The translations under genes were made by a program, and so were the position numbers. From positions 1 to 64,000 of the forward strand of contig QFWS01000002.1 in assembly GCA_003144015.1 (NCBI GenBank): DNA of 64,000 bases. The letters are read 5' to 3'. The number at the start of each line of letters is the position of its first letter. Position 1 is the first letter of the stretch. A model generated the notes under the pieces. It ran no database searches. It saw only the letters and a program-made list of their open reading frames with translations, and was not told the origin of the DNA. Positions 52,204 through 59,600 of the stretch are shown in pieces. This DNA comes from Flavobacteriaceae bacterium LYZ1037. Its GTDB lineage: Bacteria; Bacteroidota; Bacteroidia; Flavobacteriales; Flavobacteriaceae.

Positions 52204-52613
52204 CAGAAACCTTTAAAACCATTGCTAGAATTCAGTATTCTTCCGAAGCACAAATAATTAAAGGTCGTTTGGAAGCTGAGGGGATTGAAGTGTTTCTTTC
52301 CGATAATTTAACCATCGATACAGATCCATTAGTGAGTAATGCTATTGGAGGCGTGAAGCTAAAAGTATTGTCACATCAAAGTGAAGATGCTAAAGAAATA
52401 TTAGAATCTATTAGAAAATATTCTATGGACGACGAAGGGAATTCTATAAGCTGTCCGAATTGTCACAACGAAAAAATAGAACTCTTTTCAACGATTAAAG
52501 ATGCCAAATCATTAATATGGTTTATTTTTGGAGTCTTGTTTTCAGGACTTCCATTTTATACCAGACACAAGTATCGATGTGAAACCTGCCAAACCGAATT
52601 CGATTTAAAATGA
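52200..52613 (+). CDS. DUF2007 domain protein with zinc ribbon
   Basis: 137 residues. The N-terminal ~65 residues are a DUF2007-type fold (AQIIKGRLEAEGIEVFLSDN, GGVKLKVLSHQSEDAKEIL). A Cys4 ribbon is formed by CPNCH and CETCQ, on either side of a hydrophobic helix (LIWFIFGVLFSGLPFY). It lies between bioF and bioD with a 4-bp overlap at its start, so it is in the operon, but there is no known biotin function. A passenger or regulator role is possible. Confidence 0.82.
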   Translation: MTETFKTIARIQYSSEAQIIKGRLEAEGIEVFLSDNLTIDTDPLVSNAIGGVKLKVLSHQSEDAKEILESIRKYSMDDEGNSISCPNCHNEKIELFSTIKDAKSLIWFIFGVLFSGLPFYTRHKYRCETCQTEFDLK

Positions 52614-52697
52614 AACTCGTTGTTCACACTTTCAACACCCAAAGAAATGATTCCTTGGGAGTTCCATGTGGACGATAACAAATAATAATTTAAACAG

Positions 52698-53306
52698 ATG
52701 AAAACCTATTTTGTAACAGGAATTTCCACAGACGTTGGAAAAACCATCACTTCAGCAATATTAGTAGAAGCGTTACAAGCCGATTATTGGAAACCCATTC
52801 AAGCTGGAGAATTAGATAATTCCGATACACAAAAAGTAAAACGATTAATATCTAATAAAAAGAGTAAGTTTCACCCTAATAGCTATGCATTAAAGACACC
52901 TATGAGTCCACATGCAGCAGCAGAAATCGATGCTGTTACTATTAATGTAAAAGATATTAAAGCACCAAAAACCAAGAACCATTTAGTTATTGAAGGCGCT
53001 GGTGGTTTGTTGGTTCCAGTCAATCAGAATCAAACAATTTTAGATATTATAATACCTGAATATCATGTAATTGTTGTTTCTAGACATTATTTAGGAAGTA
53101 TCAATCATACGCTTTTAACGGTTAATTTATTAAAAGAAAAAGGGTTTCAAGTGTCCATTATTTTCAGTGGAAAAGAACATGAAACAACCGAAGATATTAT
53201 TAAAAAAATGACGAAAGTTCCAATTATTGGACGTATAGATGAAGAGCCTTATTTCGATAAAAATGTAATTTTGGAATATGCAGAACTGTTTAAAGACAAG
53301 TTATGA
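52698..53306 (+). CDS. bioD: Dethiobiotin synthetase
   Basis: 202 residues. ATP-dependent ring closure of DAPA to dethiobiotin. P-loop GISTDVGKT (residues 8-16), KPIQAGELDNSDT and EGAGGLLVPVNQ are BioD signatures. Overlaps bioA by 4 bp. An 84-bp gap after DUF2007 has no promoter-like element. Confidence 0.95.
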   Translation: MKTYFVTGISTDVGKTITSAILVEALQADYWKPIQAGELDNSDTQKVKRLISNKKSKFHPNSYALKTPMSPHAAAEIDAVTINVKDIKAPKTKNHLVIEGAGGLLVPVNQNQTILDIIIPEYHVIVVSRHYLGSINHTLLTVNLLKEKGFQVSIIFSGKEHETTEDIIKKMTKVPIIGRIDEEPYFDKNVILEYAELFKDKL

Positions 53307-54568
53307 GTTTAAAAGAAAGAGATAAAAAACACTTATGGCATCCTTTAACGCAACACAAATTGCATCCAGAAGCCATTGCCATTACAAAAGCTAAAGGTTG
53401 TGTGTTAATAGACGAAGATGGCAACCAATATATAGATGCTATTGCGTCGTGGTACACTTGCATGTATGGGCATTGTAATGATTTTATTACCAATCGAGTT
53501 TCTGCTCAAATGCAGCAATTGGATCAGGTGGTTTTTAGTGGATTTACACATGAACCAGCTGTGAAATTATCGGAGGCTTTAATTCAGATTCTTCCTAAAA
53601 ACCAAAATAAAATATTTTTTAGTGATAACGGTTCAACCTCTGTCGAAATAGGCATTAAAATGGCTTTACAATTTCATTTTAATCAAGGCAGAAAACGCAA
53701 CACCTTAATTGCTTTCGAAGATGGGTTTCATGGCGATACTTTTGGAGCCATGAGTGTGTCTGGATTGTCTGTTTATAATGGTCCTTTTGCCGATTTCTTT
53801 TTAGACGTGAAACGTATTCCAACACCAAATGGAACGAATCATGAAGCCATTTTAAAAACATTACAAGACATTGTAGAAACGCATGAGGTAGCAGGTTTTG
53901 TATACGAACCTTTGGTACAAGGAGCAGCTGCTATGAAAATGCACGATGCAGAAGGCTTAGAGGGTATCTTGAAATTTTGTAAAGAAAACAACATCATAAC
54001 GGTTGCCGATGAAGTGATGACTGGTTTTGGTAAAACCGGAAAACACTTTGCTTCAGATTATATGGAAACCAAACCAGACATTATGTGCTTAAGTAAAGCC
54101 TTAACAGCAGGATTAATGCCAATGGCAATTACTTCTTGTTCGCAAGACATATATGATGCTTTTTATAGCGACGACATGGGAAAAGGCTTGTTTCACGGAC
54201 ACACCTATTCTGCAAACCCTCTAGCATGTGCAGCTGCTTTAGCAGGCATAGAATTGTTGCTATCGGAAGAAATTCAGAATAATATGCTTCGAATCAAAGC
54301 ATCACACGAAGCGTTTGATTTAAGAATCAAGAATCACCCAAAAGTGAAATCTACCCGACAATTAGGAATTATTTTCGCTTTAGATTTAAATACCGAAATG
54401 GCTCGATATGGAAATTTAAGAGACATGCTGTTTAAATTCTTTATGACTCAAGGTGTTTTTCTTCGTCCATTAGGGAGTACCATATACATTCAAGCGCCTT
54501 ATGTAATTTCAAATTCGCAATTAGAAAAAGTCTATCAAACCATTGAAGAAGCCTTATCAATAGCTTAA
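53303..54568 (+). CDS. bioA: Adenosylmethionine-8-amino-7-oxononanoate aminotransferase
   Basis: 421 residues, class III aminotransferase that converts KAPA to DAPA with SAM as amino donor. Sequence features: KHLWHPLTQHKLHPEAI, ASWYTCMYGH, FSDNGSTSVEIGIKMA, EDGFHGDTFGAMSVSG, ADEVMTGFGKTGKHFASDY and PLP Lys in CLSKALTAGLMPMA. The N-terminal HLWHPL signature is specific to BioA. Coupled with bioD. Confidence 0.95.
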   Translation: MSLKERDKKHLWHPLTQHKLHPEAIAITKAKGCVLIDEDGNQYIDAIASWYTCMYGHCNDFITNRVSAQMQQLDQVVFSGFTHEPAVKLSEALIQILPKNQNKIFFSDNGSTSVEIGIKMALQFHFNQGRKRNTLIAFEDGFHGDTFGAMSVSGLSVYNGPFADFFLDVKRIPTPNGTNHEAILKTLQDIVETHEVAGFVYEPLVQGAAAMKMHDAEGLEGILKFCKENNIITVADEVMTGFGKTGKHFASDYMETKPDIMCLSKALTAGLMPMAITSCSQDIYDAFYSDDMGKGLFHGHTYSANPLACAAALAGIELLLSEEIQNNMLRIKASHEAFDLRIKNHPKVKSTRQLGIIFALDLNTEMARYGNLRDMLFKFFMTQGVFLRPLGSTIYIQAPYVISNSQLEKVYQTIEEALSIA

Positions 54569-54617
54569 ATTTGTAAGGTTAGTATAAAATAAAACATCAA
54601 AATATCAATAAAAAATG

Positions 54618-54643
54618 AGATGCTGAAACAAGTTCAGCATGAC
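54618..54643. repeat. Dispersed REP-like hairpin
   Basis: Hairpin ATGCTGAA (54620-54627) / TTCAGCAT (54633-54640) with loop ACAAG, flanked by GAG and GAC. This hairpin is a common intergenic repeat in Flavobacteriaceae and yields spurious peptides beginning MLKQVQHD. It lies in the gap between bioA and the ketoacyl synthase gene. Confidence 0.7.
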
Positions 54644-54649
54644 AATAAA

Positions 54650-55798
54650 ATGATTCAACCCATTTCTATTACTAGTCTATCAAGCCTGTCTCCTTTAGGA
54701 AAAACCCCTGAAGACATTTGGCAAGCTTATAAAAATCAAGATCATTATTTTTCAATAAAACATGAAAATCTAGTGGCTGAAATTCCAAAAGAAGCAAAAT
54801 TGGAAATCAACAAACTAAGAGCTTCAGACACAAAATATAAAGCTTTAGATGAAACGGTTCTATTTGCCATTTACTCCTCAAGACAAGCAGTAAAACAAGC
54901 TGGTTGGAAAGCAACGGATAACTTTGGGATAAACATTGGATCCTCTCGTGGGGCAACTAAGCTTTTTGAAAGACATTACGAATTTTTTCTTAAAAAAGAT
55001 AAAGTCAAACCTTTAAGTTCCCCTACCACAACTCTTGGGAATATTTCGTCTTGGGTAGCTCACGATTTACAAACCCAAGGTCCAGAAATTTCTCATTCGA
55101 TTACTTGTTCCACAGCTTTGCATGCTTTATTAAATGGAATTGCTTGGATAAATTCTGGCATGTGCCATAAATTTTTAGTTGGTGGAAGTGAAGCACCATT
55201 AACAGCATTTACAATTGCTCAAATGCAAGCACTAAAAATCTATTGTCATTCAGAGCAAAGCGAAATGTCTTACCCTTGTCGTGCTTTAGATTTAAATAAA
55301 GACAAAAACACGATGATTCTAGGAGAAGCTGCTTCTATGGCATGTTTGGAACAAGGCGAAAAACCAAATGCTTTAGCAAAAATTATTGGCGTTGGTTATG
55401 CCACCGAAATCTTGGAACACAATGCGTCTTTATCAACAGATGCCATTTGTTTTCAACGCTCCATGAAACTGGCATTAGGAGATTTAAATCCAAACGAAAT
55501 AGATGTTATTGTAACCCACACACCTGGAACGATAAAAGGAGATATTGCAGAAGTCAATGCTATTAATAAGGTGTTTGGGGAGAACCATCCAGCATTAACA
55601 ACAAACAAATGGAAGTTAGGTCATAGCTTAGGTTCTAGTGGTATGTTGAATATAGAAATGGCTATTTTTATGCTGCAACATCAAGAGCTTATTCCGGTGC
55701 CTTTTATAAAACAAGAAACGCCTAAAAAAATAAAAAACATTTTAGTGAATGCTGTTGGATTTGGTGGTAATGCCGTTTCTATTTTATTAACGAAATAG
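54650..55798 (+). CDS. Beta-ketoacyl-ACP synthase-like protein in the biotin cluster
   Basis: 382 residues from ATG 54650 (MIQPISITSLSSLSPLGKTP); an in-frame ATG at 54620 is inside the REP-like hairpin and rejected. It is a KAS I/II-type thiolase-fold enzyme with the full C-H-H triad: C153 in HSITCSTALHALL, H290 in IVTHTPGTIKGDI and H325 in KLGHSLGSSGM. It is not a FabH/BioZ type. Its place between bioA and bioB suggests a role in making the pimeloyl moiety, but this is inference. Residues 199-207 (CHSEQSEMS) are encoded by a repeat-like sequence and seem inserted. Confidence 0.85.
   Translation: MIQPISITSLSSLSPLGKTPEDIWQAYKNQDHYFSIKHENLVAEIPKEAKLEINKLRASDTKYKALDETVLFAIYSSRQAVKQAGWKATDNFGINIGSSRGATKLFERHYEFFLKKDKVKPLSSPTTTLGNISSWVAHDLQTQGPEISHSITCSTALHALLNGIAWINSGMCHKFLVGGSEAPLTAFTIAQMQALKIYCHSEQSEMSYPCRALDLNKDKNTMILGEAASMACLEQGEKPNALAKIIGVGYATEILEHNASLSTDAICFQRSMKLALGDLNPNEIDVIVTHTPGTIKGDIAEVNAINKVFGENHPALTTNKWKLGHSLGSSGMLNIEMAIFMLQHQELIPVPFIKQETPKKIKNILVNAVGFGGNAVSILLTK
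55244..55269 (+). repeat. Repeat-derived insertion in a coding region
   Basis: The stretch TGTCATTCAGAGC... matches the flavobacterial dispersed repeat that usually reads TGTCATTCTGAGCG. It lies in frame in the ketoacyl-synthase gene, between the conserved QMQALKIY and PCRALDLNK blocks, where family members normally have a shorter loop. Confidence 0.55.
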
Positions 55799-55825
55799 TT
55801 ATATTTACTTTATAAAAAGAGATAT

Positions 55826-56779
55826 ATGAGATTTTTACTATTACTTCTGTGCTTCCCAATCTTAAATTTTTCACAAGTAGACCCCAATATTTACGAAAAA
55901 TTTGAATCTAAGTTTTATGAAATTGATGGTTATAAAATTAACGTTGAGGTTTTAGGTGAAGGCGATCCTATTTTCTTTTTACCTGGAGGACCAGGAAATT
56001 CACACGATTATATGCAAGGGAATTTTGGTCAATATTACAAATCTAATACCGTTGTTTTTTTCGATTTCTTAGGAAGAGGAAAAAGCGATGATGCCAAAGA
56101 TGTTTCAGAGTATTCCGTAGAAAACGATGTGGAACTTATTGAAAAACTTCGACAGGTATTGGGCTATAATAAAATTTCGCTTGTTGGTCATTCTTACGGA
56201 ACTGTTCCAGCGCAAGCCTACGCTATAAAATATCCCGAACACCTTGATAAAATGGTGCTAATTAACGGCTTTCATTCTGGTGCTATGTGGCAGGCCAATT
56301 GCGATAGCTACAACCATTATGCAAAAACCCATTTTCCTGAAAAATGGAAACAAGTAGATTCCCTTCGTGCTTTAGGATATGTGTCTAGCCAAGAACCTTT
56401 AAAAACGGTTTATGGTAATTTTCCAACCAAATACATCTATTACCACAATACAAGTTTAAAGCAAAATGTGCCAAAAGAAAAATTCAGAGGTTGGGCAGGA
56501 GATGTGTATGAAACAATTATTGGTAGGGATGGCGATTTTGATGTGTCTGGAAGTATGATTAATCAGGATTACAGACAGCAACTAAAAGACATCAAAGCTA
56601 AAACATTAATTGTTGCTGGTCGTTATGATGGTGTTTCAACTCCTGAGTTTGCTGTGCAATATAAAACGTTTATGCCTCAAGCTCAGTTTGAAATGTTTGA
56701 ACAAAGTGGACACAACCCCTATCTAGAAGAGCCTGAAAAATTTTATACAATTTTTGAGACGTTTTTCAATATAAAATAA
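55826..56779 (+). CDS. Exported alpha/beta hydrolase
   Basis: 317 residues. Signal peptide MRFLLLLLCFPILNFSQ. Proline-iminopeptidase-like alpha/beta hydrolase: FFLPGGPGNSHDYM (HGGPG-like oxyanion region), FDFLGRGKSDD, nucleophile S123 in GHSYGT, acid in AGRYDG, His in SGHNPYLEEP. It sits in the biotin cluster where bioH might be, but export makes a cytosolic pimeloyl-ACP esterase role doubtful. Peptidase or esterase are both possible. Confidence 0.85.
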   Translation: MRFLLLLLCFPILNFSQVDPNIYEKFESKFYEIDGYKINVEVLGEGDPIFFLPGGPGNSHDYMQGNFGQYYKSNTVVFFDFLGRGKSDDAKDVSEYSVENDVELIEKLRQVLGYNKISLVGHSYGTVPAQAYAIKYPEHLDKMVLINGFHSGAMWQANCDSYNHYAKTHFPEKWKQVDSLRALGYVSSQEPLKTVYGNFPTKYIYYHNTSLKQNVPKEKFRGWAGDVYETIIGRDGDFDVSGSMINQDYRQQLKDIKAKTLIVAGRYDGVSTPEFAVQYKTFMPQAQFEMFEQSGHNPYLEEPEKFYTIFETFFNIK

Positions 56780-56811
56780 GTTATTTTTGAACCTTACTTG
56801 AAACCAAAAGC

Positions 56812-57906
56812 ATGAGTGAAATAAGACACAATTGGACCAAAGAACAAATTTTAGAAATCTATAACAAACCCATGATGGAGTTGCTTTACGAGGCAGCAAC
56901 CATTCATAGGTTACATCACGATCCTAATGTGGTTCAGGTGTCTACCTTACTTTCAATAAAAACTGGAGGTTGTTCGGAAGATTGTGGCTACTGTCCTCAA
57001 GCAGCCCGTTATCATACCAATGTGGAAGGCAACGATTTAATGACAGTACATCAAGTAAAGGCACAAGCTTTACGTGCCAAAGAAACTGGAAGTTCTCGCG
57101 TTTGTATGGGAGCAGCCTGGAGAAATGTTAAAGACGGCGAAGAATTCGATCAGGTTTTAGAAATGGTTAGAACCATTAATAAACTGGATATGGAAGTGTG
57201 TTGTACCTTAGGAATGGTAACCGAAAATCAAGCGAAACGTTTAGCTGAAGCTGGTCTTTATGCATACAATCATAACTTAGATTCATCAGAAGAATATTAT
57301 AAAGAAGTGATTTCAACTCGTGGATACCAAGACAGATTAGACACGATTGACAATGTGCGTAAAACCAATGTCACAGTTTGTTCTGGAGGCATTATTGGCA
57401 TGGGTGAAAATGTGTCAGACAGAGCAGGCATGTTAGTGGCTTTATCTACCTTAAATCCTCAGCCAGAATCGACACCAATTAATGCGTTGGTTGCTGTTGA
57501 AGGTACGCCTTTAGAAGACGAAAAACCTGTTGAAATTTGGGACATGATTCGTATGGTTGCAACTACCAGAATCGTGATGCCTGAAACTCAAGTTCGTTTA
57601 AGTGCAGGAAGAACACAAATGAGTCGCGAAGGTCAAGCCATGTGCTTTTTTGCAGGAGCAAATTCAATTTTTGCAGGCGATAAATTATTAACGACACCAA
57701 ATCCAGATGTCAACGAAGACATGAAAATGTTTGAATTGTTAGGGATGAATCCTCAAAAACCTTTCACCAAAAAAGTACAACCACAAACAGTAGAAGCATC
57801 AGAATCTGAATATCAGGCTTTAGGAGAAAAGCCTAGATGGACCAGACCAGAACATAAAATTGAACGAAACGAAGCTGCCAAAGAAAAAGCTAAAACCTTG
57901 AAATAG
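56812..57906 (+). CDS. bioB: Biotin synthase
   Basis: 364 residues, radical-SAM enzyme that inserts sulfur into dethiobiotin. The [4Fe-4S] cysteines are C54, C58 and C61 (GGCSEDCGYCPQA). Other family blocks are CMGAAWRNVKDG, EVCCTLGMV, YNHNLDSSEEYY, CSGGIIGMGE and VRLSAGRTQMS (Arg ligand of the [2Fe-2S] cluster). The C-terminal ~40 residues after position 320 are an extra Lys/Glu-rich extension. It follows the exported hydrolase by 32 bp and completes the bio cluster. Confidence 0.97.
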   Translation: MSEIRHNWTKEQILEIYNKPMMELLYEAATIHRLHHDPNVVQVSTLLSIKTGGCSEDCGYCPQAARYHTNVEGNDLMTVHQVKAQALRAKETGSSRVCMGAAWRNVKDGEEFDQVLEMVRTINKLDMEVCCTLGMVTENQAKRLAEAGLYAYNHNLDSSEEYYKEVISTRGYQDRLDTIDNVRKTNVTVCSGGIIGMGENVSDRAGMLVALSTLNPQPESTPINALVAVEGTPLEDEKPVEIWDMIRMVATTRIVMPETQVRLSAGRTQMSREGQAMCFFAGANSIFAGDKLLTTPNPDVNEDMKMFELLGMNPQKPFTKKVQPQTVEASESEYQALGEKPRWTRPEHKIERNEAAKEKAKTLK

Positions 57907-57942
57907 GTGACGCTTAACTATTTTTAACCTCTTAAATATTAG

Positions 57943-58812
57943 ATGTTGAAATTAAATCTTCAGGATATTCCACGTGTTAAATCAATCTCTAAACAAGATT
58001 TTATAAAACACTACTATAAACCACAAAAGCCTGTGGTTGTTGAACAATTTATTGAAGATTGGCCAGCTTTTTCCAAATGGACTTTAGACTATTTTAAAGA
58101 GATTGCAGGAGAAAAGATGGTTTCACTTTACGACGACAGACCTGTTTCTTATAGCGATGGCTTTAACGAGGCTCATGCAGAAATGCCTTTAAAAGACTAT
58201 ATCCACTTGCTTCAAAACGGTTCTACAAAATACCGTATTTTTCTTTGGAATATTCTAAAGGAAGTTCCAGAACTTCAAAACGATTATAAGTATCCAGATT
58301 TGGGTTTAAAACTTTTAAAAAAATTACCCATGTTGTTTTTTGGAGGTAAAGACTCTTATACCTTTATGCATTACGACATTGATTTAGCAAATATTTTTCA
58401 TTTTCATTTTGAAGGTGAAAAAGAAGTGATTCTTTTCGACCAAAACCAAAGTAAGTATTTGTATAAAATCCCACATGCTTTAATAACACGTGAGGATATT
58501 GATTTTTCTAATCCAGATGTTGTAAAATGGCCAGCATTAAAACAGGCAAAAGGCTTTAAAACACAGTTAAATCATGGAGATATGTTATATATGCCTGAAG
58601 GTTATTGGCATTATATGAAATATAAAACAACAGGTTTCTCGTTAAGCCTGAGAGCCATTCCTAAAAATCCAATTCATTTAAGCAAAGCCGTTTATAATCT
58701 TTTAATCATGAGACATTTTGATAATGCAATGAGACGCATACAAGGACAAAAATGGATTGATTGGAAGAATGAGAGAGCTATTAAAAAAACGACCAATAAT
58801 TTGATTACTTAA
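57943..58812 (+). CDS. Cupin/JmjC-like dioxygenase
   Basis: 289 residues of the cupin_8/JmjC-type 2-oxoglutarate/Fe(II) fold. Metal ligands: HxD in FMHYDIDLANIFHFHFEG, distal His in MPEGYWHYMKYKTT. The N-terminus begins LQDIPRVKSISKQDF with KPVVVEQFIEDWPAF, typical of the family. It may hydroxylate a protein, for example a ribosomal or tRNA-related target. It follows bioB by 36 bp and might be in the same transcript, with no known link to biotin. Confidence 0.88.
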   Translation: MLKLNLQDIPRVKSISKQDFIKHYYKPQKPVVVEQFIEDWPAFSKWTLDYFKEIAGEKMVSLYDDRPVSYSDGFNEAHAEMPLKDYIHLLQNGSTKYRIFLWNILKEVPELQNDYKYPDLGLKLLKKLPMLFFGGKDSYTFMHYDIDLANIFHFHFEGEKEVILFDQNQSKYLYKIPHALITREDIDFSNPDVVKWPALKQAKGFKTQLNHGDMLYMPEGYWHYMKYKTTGFSLSLRAIPKNPIHLSKAVYNLLIMRHFDNAMRRIQGQKWIDWKNERAIKKTTNNLIT

Positions 58813-58815
58813 TCC

Positions 58816-58823
58816 TATCTTTG
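58816..58823 (+). promoter_or_regulatory. -7 box of beta-barrel gene
   Basis: TATCTTTG is an exact TAnnTTTG match, 17 bp before the ATG at 58841. No clear TTG at the -33 distance. Confidence 0.55.
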
Positions 58824-58840
58824 CATAAAATATAAAAAAA

Positions 58841-59374
58841 ATGATAAAAAGAATAATGATGGTTACATGTATGCTTACAGCGTACTTAGTAAACGGACAA
58901 GCCTTTAGTGGTAAAGGTGACCAGAAATTTCAAGTTGGTGCTAACTTTCAATCGCATGCAACAGGAATTAACATGAGTTATGATTATGGATTAGGGGAAA
59001 ACATCTCTATTGGGGTGAGTTCTAGTTACGCATTGGGGATTTCTAACGAACTTCAAGATGGTGTAAAAGATCCGTTTGGAAATACAATTGTTAAGAAAGC
59101 AGGTTTCGATGACCGTTTTGACTTAAAAGCACGTTTTAATGCTAATATTGGAAATGTTATAAACATTGACGAAAATTTCGATTTGTATCCAGGCTTAGAT
59201 TTTAGTTTGAAGAACTTTGGAGGTCACCTTGGGGCTCGTTATTTTTTCACCACTGGATTTGGGTTGTATACAGAAGCGCAATTTCCTATAGCAAAATATA
59301 AAGACAATTTAACACCTGCACAAGAAATTAATAATCAGTTTTCTGTTAATTTAGGAGCTGTGTTTAATTTATAA
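58841..59374 (+). CDS. Outer-membrane beta-barrel protein, unknown function
   Basis: 177 residues. Signal peptide (MVTCMLTAYLVNGQAF). The mature part alternates hydrophobic and polar residues with aromatic ends (QVGANFQSHATGINMSYDYG, ISIGVSSSYALGISNE, LYPGLDFSLKNFGGHLGARY) and ends in NQFSVNLGAVFNL, a C-terminal aromatic beta-signal. A small eight- or ten-strand barrel is likely. No ligand can be inferred. It is followed by a strong terminator. Confidence 0.8.
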   Translation: MIKRIMMVTCMLTAYLVNGQAFSGKGDQKFQVGANFQSHATGINMSYDYGLGENISIGVSSSYALGISNELQDGVKDPFGNTIVKKAGFDDRFDLKARFNANIGNVINIDENFDLYPGLDFSLKNFGGHLGARYFFTTGFGLYTEAQFPIAKYKDNLTPAQEINNQFSVNLGAVFNL

Positions 59375-59400
59375 TCAAGCAGATTAATAATTAAAATAAA

Positions 59401-59432
59401 AAAGCCTTTCATGTTTTTGAAAGGCTTTTTTT
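59401..59432 (+). terminator. Intrinsic terminator
   Basis: Stem AAAGCCTTTCA (59401-59411) and TGAAAGGCTTT (59418-59428) with a 6-nt loop and T-run. Confidence 0.9.
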
Positions 59433-59600
59433 ATGTAATAAGCTCATATTCTTTACTATAGAATTAGAGTCTTAATAGTTCTCTAAAATAAAAATAACTT
59501 TTCATTTGTATTTCATCGAAAAACTATGCATTTCATAATAATTAGGAATCTAGTTTTCTATATTGTAGTTAATTGAATTCCCAAATTTAATAACCTACTT

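Noticed and set aside
52610-52678. A 22-codon ORF overlapping the DUF2007 stop codon
   Set aside because: Too short, no recognisable sequence and no conserved feature; the ATGA overlap alone does not support it.
54620-54649. N-terminal extension MLKQVQHDNK of the ketoacyl synthase
   Set aside because: It is the translation of a REP-like hairpin; the family start is the ATG at 54650.
54650-55798. BioZ (KAS III-like pimelate synthase)
   Set aside because: The Cys-His-His triad and the absence of the KAS III Asn motif place it with KAS I/II-type enzymes.
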